Source of the DNA: Oerskovia flava
GTDB lineage: Bacteria; Actinomycetota; Actinomycetes; Actinomycetales; Cellulomonadaceae
Length of the DNA: 64,000 nt
Direction: 5' to 3'
Assembly: GCF_026163685.1 (NCBI RefSeq)
Contig: NZ_JAOXSR010000002.1
Span: 248,001 to 312,000 of the forward strand
The notes beneath the pieces were generated by a model, which did no database searches, had not been told where the DNA came from, and saw nothing but the letters and a program-made list of their open reading frames with translations. Both the position numbers and the translations under genes were made by a program. The first letter of the stretch is position 1, and each line of letters begins with the position of its first letter. Positions 27,665 to 37,356 of this stretch are shown here, piece after piece.

Positions 27665-28290
27665 GACCGCACCCCCTCGGCGCTCGCGGACCCCAGCAAC
27701 CGCTCCACGTACTTCGCCACCACGTCCACCTCGATGTTGACCCGGTCCCCCGGCACCAACCCCCCGAGCACCGTCGCCTCGAGCGTCGTCGGGATCAGCG
27801 AGACGCCGAAGCTCTCCGCACCCACCTGCGTCACCGTCAACGACACACCGCTCACCGCGATCGAGCCCTTCTCCGCCACGTACCGCGTCAACCCGGCAGG
27901 CACCGCGAACACCAGGTCGTCCCAGCGCGCACCCGGCGTCCGGGAGATCAGCGACCCGACGCCGTCCACGTGCCCCTGCACGATGTGCCCACCCAGCCGC
28001 GTGTCCGCCCGCACCGCCCGCTCCAGGTTCACGCGCGAACCCGGGACCAGGTCACCCAACGCCGTCCGACGCAACGACTCCGGCATGACGTCGGCCGTGA
28101 ACACCCCGTCCCCCGGCAGGCTCGTCACCGTCAAGCACACCCCGTTGACGCTGATCGAGTCACCCAGGCCCGCGTCGGACGCGACCAGAGCACCCTCCAC
28201 CGTCACCACCGCGTCGGCCTCCGGCCCGTCCCCCCGGGGGAACTCGATCCCTCGGACGGACCCGATCTCTTCCACGATTCCCGTGAACAT
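27661..28290 (-). CDS. ribE: Riboflavin synthase, alpha subunit
   Basis: The 209-residue protein dismutates two lumazines to riboflavin. It has the two repeated lumazine-binding barrels: MFTGIVEEIGSV with DSISVNGVCLTV, and GHIVQGHVDGVG with GSIAVSGVSLTV. ATG 28290 overlaps the ribD stop by one base; the GTG 3 bases earlier is less likely. It is in the FMN-riboswitch-controlled operon. Confidence 0.96.
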   Translation of the reverse strand: MFTGIVEEIGSVRGIEFPRGDGPEADAVVTVEGALVASDAGLGDSISVNGVCLTVTSLPGDGVFTADVMPESLRRTALGDLVPGSRVNLERAVRADTRLGGHIVQGHVDGVGSLISRTPGARWDDLVFAVPAGLTRYVAEKGSIAVSGVSLTVTQVGAESFGVSLIPTTLEATVLGGLVPGDRVNIEVDVVAKYVERLLGSASAEGVRS

Positions 28291-29408
28291 CACTTCTCCT
28301 GCTCGGTTCCTCGAACTGACGACACATCCGCACCACGCGGTGCCCTGGCGACCACGAGCACGTCCTCCCCCAACCGGCGCACCTCGACGGTCCGCAGGCG
28401 CAACGCGCTGCTCAACGACTGCACACCCAGATCACCGACCGCACCCAGACCCGCCCCGAGCAGCACCGGCGCGAGATACGCGTGCACCTCGTCCACGGCG
28501 CTCGCGGCCAGGAAGGCGGTGGCGAGACGCGGGCCCCCCTCGACCAGCAGGTGCCGCACCTCGAGGGCGGCGAGCTCGCGCAGCACCTCGTGGACGTCGT
28601 GGGTGCGCAGACGCACGAGGTCACCGCCGGGACCGTGGAGCCGCGCGCCGTCGGGCACCTCCCGGTTCCCCACGACGACGCGCAGAGGCTGGTGCCTCGC
28701 GAGGCCGCCGTCACCGGGACGACGTGCCGTGAGGCTCGGGTCGTCCGCGAGGACGGTGCCCGTCCCGACGGCGAGTGCGTCGACCGACGCGCGCACCTCG
28801 TGCGCGTGCTCCCTCGCGGCCGCGCCGGTGATCCACCGGCTCGACCCGTCCGGTGCGGCGACACGCCCGTCCAGGGTGGTCGCGAGCTTCAGGGTGACGT
28901 ACGGGGTGCCGCGCTCGGCGGCCACGAGCCACGGCCCCAGCAGCCGGCGCCCCTCCGCCGCCCGCACGCCGGCGGTGACGCGGACCCCGCGCTCGCGGAG
29001 GTAGGACGCTCCCCCGGCGGCGACCGGGTTCGGGTCGGAGACGGCGTGCACCACCTCGGCGATGCCGGCCTCGGCCAGGGCGAGCGAGCACGGGCCGGTC
29101 CGGCCGGTGTGGTGGCAGGGTTCGAGCGTGACGACGGCCGTCGCGCCCCGGACGTCGGCGCCGGCGGCCCGTGCCCGGGCGAGGGCGTCCGCCTCCGCGT
29201 GCGGCGTACCGGCACCGCGGTGCCAGCCCTCGGCGAGGACCGCGCGGGCGTCCGACCGGTCGTTCCCGGGGGCGGCGAGGAGGACACAACCGACGCGCGG
29301 GTTCGGGCCGTGCACCGGGCCGAGCGCGGCGAGCTCCAGCGCTCGCCGCATGGCCTCGTCGACCGTGAGCCGCGCTCCGCCGCGATCCTCGTGGACCTGC
29401 TGGGCCAC
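28290..29408 (-). CDS. ribD: Bifunctional pyrimidine deaminase / reductase
   Basis: The 372-residue enzyme performs the deamination and reduction steps of riboflavin synthesis. The deaminase zinc site is HAEADAL plus PCHHTGRTGPC, in the first 150 residues. The reductase domain begins near TPYVTLKLATTLDGRVA and contains LLVEGGPRLATAFL. GTG 29408 follows GAGGAGG. It is the first gene after the FMN riboswitch, about 115 bases downstream of it. Confidence 0.95.
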   Translation of the reverse strand: MAQQVHEDRGGARLTVDEAMRRALELAALGPVHGPNPRVGCVLLAAPGNDRSDARAVLAEGWHRGAGTPHAEADALARARAAGADVRGATAVVTLEPCHHTGRTGPCSLALAEAGIAEVVHAVSDPNPVAAGGASYLRERGVRVTAGVRAAEGRRLLGPWLVAAERGTPYVTLKLATTLDGRVAAPDGSSRWITGAAAREHAHEVRASVDALAVGTGTVLADDPSLTARRPGDGGLARHQPLRVVVGNREVPDGARLHGPGGDLVRLRTHDVHEVLRELAALEVRHLLVEGGPRLATAFLAASAVDEVHAYLAPVLLGAGLGAVGDLGVQSLSSALRLRTVEVRRLGEDVLVVARAPRGADVSSVRGTEQEK

Positions 29409-29521
29409 CCGTCCTCCTCGTCCTCTCGGGCACAGGGCTCCGGGGTGAGGGGTGGGCAGCGCGGGCGGACCCGGACGCTACGGCACCACGGCGCGCGGAG
29501 ATGCTCCACGAGCCGCCACGT

Positions 29522-29640
29522 ACTTCCTCCCATCCGGACTTTCACCGTCGGTCCTGGAGTTCCACCAGGTCAACCGCACTGGGTGCGGGTCGCGGACTGT
29601 CACCGCCGGCTCGGAATTACACCGACCCCGGAGCACGTGT
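29522..29640 (-). ncRNA. FMN riboswitch (RFN element)
   Basis: On the minus strand the conserved RFN blocks are in order: GGGGTCGGTGTAATTCC, GCCGGCGGTGACAGTCC, ACCGACGGTGAAAGTCC and GGATGGGAGGAAG. It lies directly upstream of ribD-ribE-ribBA-ribH and should turn the operon off when FMN binds. No classical terminator with a U-tract follows, so control may act on translation initiation or on a GC-rich terminator. Confidence 0.95.
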
Positions 29641-29840
29641 ATGCGTACTGCTCTTGACTGCTGAACACAGGATGCCACAGCCGCATTCCCCTCGATGAGC
29701 CCACCCCCTCCCTGTCCAGGCTCTATGGCGAGACAGGCGGTGTGCTGACCGGTGTCATCATGCGCGCTTGGCACACTATTTATTCAGGAGGAACTCGGAT
29801 CGACGGAAGTCGACCAGATCGTGACGCCTCGGGTGACGCC
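29641..29840 (-). promoter_or_regulatory. Upstream region of the riboflavin operon
   Basis: This 200-base stretch lies between the rpe stop and the riboswitch. On the minus strand CATCCT about 40 bases before the riboswitch is a possible -10. A low-GC patch, CACACTATTTATTCAGG (29770-29786), stands out but has no open frame attached. I see no other structure. Confidence 0.35.
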
Positions 29841-30509
29841 TCAGTGGGCGTGCGACGCCGCGTCCGCGAGGTCGCGGAGCGTCTGGATCTCGTCCGGGAT
29901 GCTCTCGGCGCCGTAGACGGCGGAGCCCGCGACGAAGACGTCGGCCCCCGCGTCGGCCGCGCGCTCGATCGTCGAGCGGGACACTCCCCCGTCGACCTGG
30001 ATCCACACGTCCAGGCCCGCCGCGCTGACGGCCTCGCGGGCCCGGGCGATCTTCGGCAGGGTCCCGTCGATGAAGGACTGCCCCCCGAACCCCGGCTCGA
30101 CCGTCATGACGAGCAGCATGTCGAACTCCGGCAGCAGGTCGAGGAACGGCTCGACCGGGGTCGCCGGCCGCAGGGCGAGCCCCGCCCGCGCGCCGAGCCG
30201 GCGCAGCTCGCGGGCCAGCCGCACGGGCGCGTTCGCCGCCTCGGCGTGGAACGTCACCGACGCGGCACCCGCCTCCGCGTACCCCGGCGCCCACCGGTCC
30301 GGGTCGGCGATCATCAGGTGCGCGTCGATCGGGATCGGCGAGACCTGCGCCAGCCGCTCGAAGACCGGCAGCCCCAGCGTGAGGTTCGGCACGAAGTGGT
30401 TGTCCATCACGTCGACGTGCGCGTAGTCCGCGGTACCGATCGCCGCGAGGTCCCGCTCGAGGTTCGCGAAGTCGGCGGACAGGATGCTCGGGGCGATGAG
30501 TGCGGCCAT
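29841..30509 (-). CDS. rpe: Ribulose-phosphate 3-epimerase
   Basis: The 222-residue TIM-barrel enzyme interconverts ribulose-5-phosphate and xylulose-5-phosphate. Catalytic blocks are intact: [48 protein letters not shown] and VDGGVS. It feeds pentose phosphates, next to the riboflavin genes that use them. ATG 30509 lies 6 bases after TAGGCT with no ribosome site, consistent with a leaderless mRNA. Confidence 0.96.
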   Translation of the reverse strand: MAALIAPSILSADFANLERDLAAIGTADYAHVDVMDNHFVPNLTLGLPVFERLAQVSPIPIDAHLMIADPDRWAPGYAEAGAASVTFHAEAANAPVRLARELRRLGARAGLALRPATPVEPFLDLLPEFDMLLVMTVEPGFGGQSFIDGTLPKIARAREAVSAAGLDVWIQVDGGVSRSTIERAADAGADVFVAGSAVYGAESIPDEIQTLRDLADAASHAH

Positions 30510-30515
30510 ACCGCA

Positions 30516-30521
30516 AGCCTA
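30516..30521 (-). promoter_or_regulatory. Candidate -10 box, leaderless start of rpe
   Basis: TAGGCT ends 6 bases before the rpe ATG, and a CTGACG lies 19 bases upstream of it as a possible -35. Confidence 0.5.
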
Positions 30522-30551
30522 GGGTCTGACGTGCCGGACCCGTCAGCGCAC

Positions 30552-32120
30552 TCAGCGACGTCGGCGCAGGAGCGTCAGGTGCATCGCGTCGGTCCCGTGC
30601 ACGTGCGGCCACAGCTGCACGTCGCGCCGGTCCCCGAGCTCGATCGTCTCGCGCGCCTCGGGACGGACGACGGCCCGCACCGCGGCCGGGGCGTCGAGCA
30701 CCTCCACGTCGTCCCGGCGGCGCAGGACGTCGTCGACCACCAGACGGGTCTCGGCGAGGTGCGGGGAGCACGTGACGTAGCCCACCACTCCCCCGGGCCG
30801 TACGGCCGCGAGCGCCGACGTGAGGAGCTCGCGCTGGAGGCCGGTGAGGACGGCGAGGTCGGCCGGTGTGCGTCGCCAGCGGGACTCGGGGCGGCGGCGC
30901 AGGGCGCCGAGGCCGGTGCAGGGGGCGTCGACGAGGACGCGGTCGTAGGTGTCGGGTTCGTCGGTGCCGATCTGGCGGCCGTCGCCCACGCGGACCTCGG
31001 TGGTGCCGTCGGGGACGGCGGTGAGGGCGCGTTCGACGAGCCGGGCGCGGTGGGGGGCGAGCTCGTTGGCGACGAGGTGGGCGCCGCGGTCGGAGGCAAG
31101 GGCGGCGAGGAGGGCGGCCTTGCCGCCGGGTCCGGCGCAGAGGTCGAGCCAGCGTTCGGTGCCGGTGCCGCCCGGTCCGTCGGCGTGGCTGTCGCCGTCG
31201 CCGTCGTCGAGATCCACGTGGGCGAGGGCGAGGGTGACGAGCTGGCTGCCCTCGTCCTGGACGCCGGCGCGGCCGTCGCGGACGGCGGGGATCGTCGAGG
31301 GGTCGCTGCCGGGCAGGACGAGCGCGGTGGGCGCCCAGCGAGCGGGGCTGGGTGCGAGTCCCTCCTGGGCACCTTCTCGCAGCTCCTGGGGGGTGGTGAG
31401 CCCGGGCCGGGCGACGAGCGTGACGCGGGGTGCGGTGTTGTCGGCGTCGAGGAGCGCGGTGATCTCGTCGACGGGGCGACCGTGCCCGACGAGCGCCTCG
31501 CGCAGGGCGCGGGTGATCCACACGGGGTGGGACCCGAGGACGCTGAGGCGGGTGACGTCGTCGGGTGCCTGCTCGGCGAGCCGTTCGGTCCAGCGCTCCC
31601 CCGGTGTGCGGGACACGGTGCGCAGGACGGCGTTGACGAACTGGGCGCTGCCGGCGCCGGTGCGTTCGCGGGCAAGGCCGACGGTCTCGGAGACGGCCGC
31701 GTGCTGGGGCACGCGCATGCCGAGGAGCTGGTGGACGCCGAGGCGCAGCAGGTCGAGGACCGGGGGGTCGATCTTCGTCAGGGGTCGGTCGACGCACTGG
31801 GCGATGATCGCGTCGTACCTCCCGCGCATCCGCAGTGTGCCGTAGGCGAGCTCGGTGGCGAAGGCGGCGTCGCGGGCGCGGATGCCGCGCTCGCGCAGCA
31901 GGGGCGGCAGGACGAGGTTCGCGTAGGCGTCGGAGGTCTCGACCTGACGCAGGACGTCGTACGCCGCGCTGCGGGCGGGGTCGGTGCCCTTGCGGCGTGC
32001 GGACGGGGCGCTGGTGCTGCGCTGGCCGGCGCCGCGGGAGCGGGCGGCGCCGCGCTCCCGGCCGCGGTCGTCGCGGCGCTGGTCGCGGGCGGGGCCGCGG
32101 GAGGAGTCGTGCGGGCTCAT
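30552..32120 (-). CDS. rsmB: 16S rRNA (cytosine-967-C5)-methyltransferase, RsmB/Sun family
   Basis: The 522-residue protein has a basic disordered N-terminus, a NusB-like RNA-binding domain ([20 protein letters not shown] onward) and a Rossmann methyltransferase domain with [31 protein letters not shown] and the catalytic cysteine in VTCSPHL. A Gly/Asp-rich insert ([18 protein letters not shown]) just before the SAM site is unusual. Its ATG overlaps the fmt stop by 4 bases (ATGA). Confidence 0.94.
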   Translation of the reverse strand: MSPHDSSRGPARDQRRDDRGRERGAARSRGAGQRSTSAPSARRKGTDPARSAAYDVLRQVETSDAYANLVLPPLLRERGIRARDAAFATELAYGTLRMRGRYDAIIAQCVDRPLTKIDPPVLDLLRLGVHQLLGMRVPQHAAVSETVGLARERTGAGSAQFVNAVLRTVSRTPGERWTERLAEQAPDDVTRLSVLGSHPVWITRALREALVGHGRPVDEITALLDADNTAPRVTLVARPGLTTPQELREGAQEGLAPSPARWAPTALVLPGSDPSTIPAVRDGRAGVQDEGSQLVTLALAHVDLDDGDGDSHADGPGGTGTERWLDLCAGPGGKAALLAALASDRGAHLVANELAPHRARLVERALTAVPDGTTEVRVGDGRQIGTDEPDTYDRVLVDAPCTGLGALRRRPESRWRRTPADLAVLTGLQRELLTSALAAVRPGGVVGYVTCSPHLAETRLVVDDVLRRRDDVEVLDAPAAVRAVVRPEARETIELGDRRDVQLWPHVHGTDAMHLTLLRRRR

Positions 32121-33058
32121 GCCGCCACCTGCTCGCCGAGGACGGTGCCCTCTGCGGGGCGGGCACCGCGGGCCCAGTCGGTGGCGGGCATGTGCTTCTT
32201 GCCGACGGGTGCGACGTCGCCGAGCTGCACGGCGTGGGTGGCGGTGCCGACGAGCACCTCGCGCTTGCCGGTGCGCAGGTGGCCGGGTGGCAGGTCCGTG
32301 ACGTCGGGCCGGGGCGTGACGGGGCCGAGGCCGAGGCGTGCGCCGTCGGGCAGCGTCGTCCAGGCTCCTGGTGCGGGGGTGCAGCCGCGCACGAGCCGGT
32401 CGACGGCCTGCGCGGGGTGGTCCCAACGGACCTGCGCGTCGGCGGGGCGGAGCTTGGGGGCGATGCTCACGCCGTCGGGCGGCTGCGGGACGGGGGCGGC
32501 GACCCCGTCGGCGATGGCGTCGAGGGTGGCGAGCAGGAGCCCGGCGCCCGAGTCGGCGAGGCGGGCCAGGAGGTCGCCCGCGGTGTCGCGGGGCCGGATG
32601 GTCTCGGTGGTGGTGCCGAGGACGGGGCCGGAGTCGAGGCCCTCCTCGATGAGGAACGTCGTCGCGCCCGTGACCTCGTCGCCGGCGATGATCGCGCGCT
32701 GCACGGGTGCGGCGCCGCGCCAGGCCGGGAGCACGGAGAAGTGCAGGTTGACCCAGCCGTGCCGCGGGACGGCCAGGACGTCGGCGGGCAGGATCTCGCC
32801 GTAGGCGACGACGGGTGCGCAGTCGATCTCGAGGTCCGCGAGCGCCTGGGTGAAGCCCTCGGTGCGGGGGCGGTCGGTGAGGACGGGGATGCCGGCCTCC
32901 TCGGCGCGGGCGCGGACGGGACTGGGGGTGAGGCGGCGACCTCGGCCGGCCGGGGCGTCGGGTCGGGTGAGGACGGCGACGACCTCGTGGCGGGAGGACA
33001 GGAGGGCGTCGAGGGTCGGGACCGCCACGTCTGGGGTCCCGGCGAAGAGCAGGCGCAT
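32117..33058 (-). CDS. fmt: Methionyl-tRNA formyltransferase
   Basis: The 313-residue enzyme formylates initiator Met-tRNA. It has [20 protein letters not shown], the formyl-transfer motif [20 protein letters not shown] with its Asn-His pair, and the C-terminal OB-like domain. The length matches the family. ATG 33058 is 6 bases after TAGACT and lacks a ribosome site, suggesting a leaderless fmt-rsmB transcript. Confidence 0.96.
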   Translation of the reverse strand: MRLLFAGTPDVAVPTLDALLSSRHEVVAVLTRPDAPAGRGRRLTPSPVRARAEEAGIPVLTDRPRTEGFTQALADLEIDCAPVVAYGEILPADVLAVPRHGWVNLHFSVLPAWRGAAPVQRAIIAGDEVTGATTFLIEEGLDSGPVLGTTTETIRPRDTAGDLLARLADSGAGLLLATLDAIADGVAAPVPQPPDGVSIAPKLRPADAQVRWDHPAQAVDRLVRGCTPAPGAWTTLPDGARLGLGPVTPRPDVTDLPPGHLRTGKREVLVGTATHAVQLGDVAPVGKKHMPATDWARGARPAEGTVLGEQVAA

Positions 33059-33064
33059 GCGGCG

Positions 33065-33070
33065 AGTCTA
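33065..33070 (-). promoter_or_regulatory. Candidate -10 box, leaderless start of fmt
   Basis: TAGACT ends 6 bases before the fmt ATG on the minus strand. Confidence 0.5.
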
Positions 33071-33120
33071 CGGCGGGCGGGGGTCCGCTCCGGTGGGGTG
33101 AGGTGGCGGGCCTGGTGTGG

Positions 33121-33750
33121 TCAGGCTGCCGGTGGGTCGGTGACGGGGACGCCGGCTGCGCGCAGGTCGGTGCGGAAGGCCGGTGTGGTGGTGAAGTGCA
33201 CGGCGTGCAGGCCGACCTGGCGGGCGGCGGTGACGTTGGCGGGGCTGTCGTCGACGAAGAGGGTGCGGGTGGGGTCGAGGTCGAAGCGTTCGACGGCGGC
33301 GGTGAAGATGCGGGGGTCGGGCTTGGCGAGGCCGACGCGCCCGGAGACGAGGACGTCGCGCAGGAGGCCGATGGCGGGGGCGGCGGGCTCGGCGGCGTGG
33401 AAGAGCTCGGCGGACCAGTTGGTCAGCCCGTACAGGCGGATGCCGAGGGCGGCGAGCTCGCGCACCAGGGCGGCGGAGCCGGGGACGGGGCCGGTGAGGG
33501 AGGCGGCGAAGTGCTCGACGTACACGTCGAGGGCACCCAGGTGCTGGGGGTGGGTGGTGGCGAGGTGGGCGCGGGCCTCGGCCCAGGTGCGCCCGGCGTC
33601 CTGCGCGTGGTTGAAGGTGGCGAAGTCGACGTCGGTGAAGAACCGGTCGACGTCGGCGCGGGGCATCCGACCGGTGTAGGGGCCGTAGGGGTCCCAGCCG
33701 ACGAGGACGTTGCCGAGGTCGTACAGGACCGTGTCGATCGGGGCGGTCAT
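33121..33750 (-). CDS. HAD-superfamily hydrolase
   Basis: The 209-residue protein has motif I DLGNVLVGWDP in place of the common DxDxT, motif II LTNWS, motif III with Lys in GLAKPDPRIF, and motif IV FVDDSPANVTAAR. The first Asp pair has Leu-Gly in the middle (YDLGNVLV), as in YihX-type sugar-phosphate phosphatases. Substrate unknown. Its ATG overlaps the priA stop by one base, so it is coupled to priA. Confidence 0.88.
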   Translation of the reverse strand: MTAPIDTVLYDLGNVLVGWDPYGPYTGRMPRADVDRFFTDVDFATFNHAQDAGRTWAEARAHLATTHPQHLGALDVYVEHFAASLTGPVPGSAALVRELAALGIRLYGLTNWSAELFHAAEPAAPAIGLLRDVLVSGRVGLAKPDPRIFTAAVERFDLDPTRTLFVDDSPANVTAARQVGLHAVHFTTTPAFRTDLRAAGVPVTDPPAA

Positions 33751-36014
33751 CAGAGCATCTCCTGGGGGTCGAGCTGGACGCGGACGGTGCCGCCCTCGCG
33801 GCGGGCGGAGCGCACGGCGAGCGAGGCGGAGAGCTCGCGTGCCAGGCGTTGTCCGTCGCGGACGGGGACGCGCACGAGGGCGCGCACGGGGGGTTGGAGG
33901 GATTCGCTGCGGCTGCGGGGCGCTTCGGGGACCTCGACGGGTCCGAGCGTCGTGGCGGGGGTGGCGAGCTCGACGCGGGCAAGGACGGCGCCGACGGCGG
34001 ACCGGTCGCCCGTGACGGCGGCGACGCGCACGGCGGGCGGCAGGTCGAGCTCCTGGCGCTCGGTGAGGTCACGGTCGGCGAGGCCGGCGGGGTCCCAGCG
34101 CACGAGCGCGCCGGTGGGCGCCGGAGCGGCGTCGCCGACGAGCAGCACCTGGCCGCCGTCGCTCGCGGGACGCACGAGGCTGGCGGCGACGAGCCACCGG
34201 TGCAGGGCGTCCTGGGCGGCGGCGAGCCCGACGTGGGAGGTGCTGGCCGCGGCGTCCAGGAGGAGGGCGACGACGTAGCCGCCCTCGGCGACGGGCTCGG
34301 CACCCGGGGTGGCGACGATCACGGCCGGACGGGAGCCCACCCCCGGGAGCACCCCGCCGGGTGCGTTCGCCCCCGAGACGCGCACCGGCACCCCGGGGAA
34401 GGCGCGCCCGAGCTCCTCGGCCGTGCGCTCGGAGCCCACCCGGACCGAGCGCAGCGCGCTCGAGCGGCACTCGGGGCACGTCCAGCCGCCCGCGAGCGCC
34501 CCGCACCAGGTGCACTGGGGCGGGGCGCCGGGTCCGGGCAGGGACAGCGGCCCGTGGCAGGCCGTGCACTGGGCGGGGGTGCGGCAGCGGGCGCAGGCGA
34601 CGACGGGCAGGTACCCGGCGCGGGGCACCTGGACGAGGACGGGTCCGTGCTCGAGCGCGGCGCGGGCGGCGCGCCAGGCCGCGCTGGGCAGCCGTGCGGT
34701 GGCGCCCACCCCCTCGGACGCGAGCTCGACCGACGTCAGGGCGCGCACGCGCGGGGCGCGGGCACGGACGACCTCACGGGGGGCGACGACCTCGCGCGCC
34801 CAGCCGGAGACGAGGAGCGCCTGTGCCTGGACGGTGCGGCTCACGGACCCCAGGAGGTAGGCGGCGCCCTGCTGCTCGCTGCGCAGGGCGAGCACGTCGC
34901 GGGCGTGCGGGTACGGGGAGCGGGGCTCGGCGAGGGTGTCCTCGCCGTCGTTCCAGCAGGCGACCAGGCCGAGGTCGTGCACGGGCGCGAACGCGGCGGC
35001 GCGCGTGCCGATCACCACGCGCACGTCGCCGCGCAGGGCGGCGAGGAAGGCGCGGTACCGGGCGGCGGGCCCGTCGTCGGCGCTCAGGCGCACGAACGAC
35101 CCGCCGTGGCGGGTGCTCCACGGCGGGAGCCCGGCGAGCTCGAGCGCGTGGGCGACCTGGTCGACGTCGCGCGCGTCGGGCAGGACGACGAGCGCGCCCC
35201 GCCCTCCGGTCAGGGTGGCGTGCACGGCGGCGGCGAGCGCGAGCGCCCAGTGCTGCACCCCGGGTGCGCCCGCGCCCGGCAGCGCGGTCCACACGGCGCG
35301 GGGCCCGTCGCCGGCGGTCAGCCGGGCGAGGAACGCCCCGCCACCGCGGTAGTCGCGCCACGCGCCGGCGGCGACGTCGGGCAGCGGGGGCACGCTCGGC
35401 ACAGCGGGCACAGGCGGCACGGCGGGCGGGGGGGTCCGCACGTCCGGGGCCTCGGCACCTGCTGCGGGACCCGCCTCGCCGCCGACACCGCTGTCTGCCT
35501 CAGGGTCTGCCTCAGGGGCCGCGGGTAGCGGCGCGACCGTCTCGGCCCGGGCGTGGCGCGGCGGGACGGCCAGGCGCAGGACGTCCGAGAGCGTACCGGC
35601 GTACCGGTCGGCGACGGCGCGGCACAGGGCGATCACCTCGGGGGTGAGGACCTGCTCGGCGGAGACCACCCGGCGCAGCGGCACGAGCCGCCCGTCGTGG
35701 TCGCTGTCGGCCTCGCGCGACAGGACGTACCCGTCGACGTCCTGGGCGCCGAAGCGCACCTTGACCCGGACGCCGGGGAGCGCGTCCGCCGCGGCGTTCT
35801 CGGGGACGAGGTAGTCGAACGTGCGGTCGAGGTGGTGCGGCGACAGGTCGAGCGCGACGCGGGCCACGGGCAGGTGCGTGGTGATCTGCACGGCACCGGG
35901 TCGGCGCGTCCTGCGGCCGGTGGCGCCCCGCTGCGGGGGCTGCGCGCGGGGCAGGTCGTCGAGCCCGGGCAGCGCGGGCTGCTCCGCGGGGGCGTGGGGG
36001 TCGTCCGTGCTCAC
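33750..36014 (-). CDS. priA: Primosomal protein N' (PriA), actinobacterial form without a helicase Walker A
   Basis: The 754-residue protein keeps the PriA N-terminal 3'-DNA-binding domain (ARVALDLSPHHLDRTFDYLV) and the eight-cysteine zinc region (CARCRTPAQCTACHG, CTWCG, CPEC). The helicase ATP site is gone: where GxTGSGKT is expected there is ALPGAGAPGVQHW, and the DEEH box reads NDGED. Actinobacterial PriA is known to lack detectable helicase motifs and is thought to act in replication restart without unwinding. GTG 36014 has a weak ribosome site. Confidence 0.9.
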   Translation of the reverse strand: MSTDDPHAPAEQPALPGLDDLPRAQPPQRGATGRRTRRPGAVQITTHLPVARVALDLSPHHLDRTFDYLVPENAAADALPGVRVKVRFGAQDVDGYVLSREADSDHDGRLVPLRRVVSAEQVLTPEVIALCRAVADRYAGTLSDVLRLAVPPRHARAETVAPLPAAPEADPEADSGVGGEAGPAAGAEAPDVRTPPPAVPPVPAVPSVPPLPDVAAGAWRDYRGGGAFLARLTAGDGPRAVWTALPGAGAPGVQHWALALAAAVHATLTGGRGALVVLPDARDVDQVAHALELAGLPPWSTRHGGSFVRLSADDGPAARYRAFLAALRGDVRVVIGTRAAAFAPVHDLGLVACWNDGEDTLAEPRSPYPHARDVLALRSEQQGAAYLLGSVSRTVQAQALLVSGWAREVVAPREVVRARAPRVRALTSVELASEGVGATARLPSAAWRAARAALEHGPVLVQVPRAGYLPVVACARCRTPAQCTACHGPLSLPGPGAPPQCTWCGALAGGWTCPECRSSALRSVRVGSERTAEELGRAFPGVPVRVSGANAPGGVLPGVGSRPAVIVATPGAEPVAEGGYVVALLLDAAASTSHVGLAAAQDALHRWLVAASLVRPASDGGQVLLVGDAAPAPTGALVRWDPAGLADRDLTERQELDLPPAVRVAAVTGDRSAVGAVLARVELATPATTLGPVEVPEAPRSRSESLQPPVRALVRVPVRDGQRLARELSASLAVRSARREGGTVRVQLDPQEML

Positions 36015-36092
36015 GCCGCCGTCACCGCGTCCTTCTCGTCACGGCGCCAGCACAGCACACGCCACCCACGGGTGCGGGCCCGGTCGCACGCC

Positions 36093-37295
36093 TCAGACGG
36101 CGGACTGCAGGTCCGCGACGCGGTCGGTGCGCTCCCACGTGAAGTCGGGCAGCTCGCGCCCGAAGTGCCCGTAGGCGGCGGTGGCCGCGTAGATCGGTCG
36201 CAGCAGGTCCAGGTCGCGGATGATCGCCGCCGGGCGCAGGTCGAAGACCTCCTTGATGGCGGCGGTGATCCGCTCGACGGGCACCGTGTGCGTGCCGAAG
36301 GTCTCCACGTACAGGCCCACGGGGTGCGCCTTGCCGATCGCGTACGCGACCTGCACCTCGCACCGGCGCGCGAGGCCGGCGGCCACGACGTTCTTCGCGA
36401 CCCAGCGCGTGGCGTACGCCGCCGACCGGTCCACCTTCGAGGGGTCCTTGCCCGAGAACGCGCCGCCGCCGTGACGAGCCATCCCGCCGTAGGTGTCGAC
36501 GATGATCTTGCGTCCGGTCAGACCGGCGTCTCCCTGCGGGCCTCCGATCACGAACGTCCCGGTCGGGTTCACCAGCAGCCGCACGTCGCGCGTGTCCAGG
36601 TCGAGCCCTTCGACAACAGGTGCCACGACCTCCTCCGCGATCAGGCGGTGCAGCTTCTCCTGCGCGACGTCCGGGTCGTGCTGCGTCGACAGCACCACGG
36701 TGTCCAGGCGCAGGGGCCGGTCACCGTCGTAGCCGATGGTGACCTGCGTCTTGCCGTCCGGGCGCAGGCCGGCGACCGACCCGTCCTTGCGCACCTGCGC
36801 AAGACGCTCGGCGAGCCGGTGCGCCAGCCAGATCGGCAGCGGGAGGAGCGTCGGCGTGTCGTCGCTCGCATACCCGAACATCAGCCCCTGGTCGCCCGCA
36901 CCCTGCGCGTCGAGCGGATCCCGCACGACCCCGGGGCCGGCGAGGTCGTCCCGCTGCTCCCACGACTTGTCGACGCCCTGGGCGATGTCGGGCGACTGCT
37001 GCCCGATCGAGACCGAGACGCCGCACGAGTCGCCGTCAAACCCGATCGCGGAGGACGTGTAGCCGATCCTGCGGACGACGTCGCGCACGATCTGCGGGAT
37101 CTCGACGTACGCGTCCGTCGTCACCTCGCCGGCGACGTGCACGAGGCCCGTGGTGACCATCGTCTCGACCGCGACGCGCGAGGACGGGTCCTGCGCCAGG
37201 ATCGCGTCGAGGATGGTGTCGGAGATCTGGTCGCAGACCTTGTCAGGGTGACCCTCGGTCACCGACTCCGAGGTGAACAGGCGCAGATCCGTCAT
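36093..37295 (-). CDS. metK: S-adenosylmethionine synthetase
   Basis: The 400-residue enzyme makes SAM from methionine and ATP. Signature blocks are complete: [32 protein letters not shown], and the lysine-bearing [20 protein letters not shown] 37295 lies 6 bases after TAGGCT, consistent with a leaderless start, though a GGGAGC also sits against the ATG. It is 61 bases after coaBC. Confidence 0.97.
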   Translation of the reverse strand: MTDLRLFTSESVTEGHPDKVCDQISDTILDAILAQDPSSRVAVETMVTTGLVHVAGEVTTDAYVEIPQIVRDVVRRIGYTSSAIGFDGDSCGVSVSIGQQSPDIAQGVDKSWEQRDDLAGPGVVRDPLDAQGAGDQGLMFGYASDDTPTLLPLPIWLAHRLAERLAQVRKDGSVAGLRPDGKTQVTIGYDGDRPLRLDTVVLSTQHDPDVAQEKLHRLIAEEVVAPVVEGLDLDTRDVRLLVNPTGTFVIGGPQGDAGLTGRKIIVDTYGGMARHGGGAFSGKDPSKVDRSAAYATRWVAKNVVAAGLARRCEVQVAYAIGKAHPVGLYVETFGTHTVPVERITAAIKEVFDLRPAAIIRDLDLLRPIYAATAAYGHFGRELPDFTWERTDRVADLQSAV

Positions 37296-37301
37296 GCTCC
37301 C

Positions 37302-37307
37302 AGCCTA
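37302..37307 (-). promoter_or_regulatory. Candidate -10 box, leaderless start of metK
   Basis: TAGGCT ends 6 bases before the metK ATG. No SAM riboswitch is present. Confidence 0.5.
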
Positions 37308-37356
37308 CTGTCTCGCCAGGTGATCGCTGGAATCCGGTCCGCGAGACAACGGTGGG

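Noticed and set aside
29742-32804. A 1020-codon plus-strand frame opposite rpe and rsmB.
   Set aside because: Low-complexity Gly/Ala/Asp sequence without any domain; it is the shadow of complete minus-strand genes.
33750-36014. priA as a decayed pseudogene because the Walker A is lost.
   Set aside because: The frame is full length with intact DNA-binding and zinc regions, and loss of helicase motifs is general in actinobacteria.
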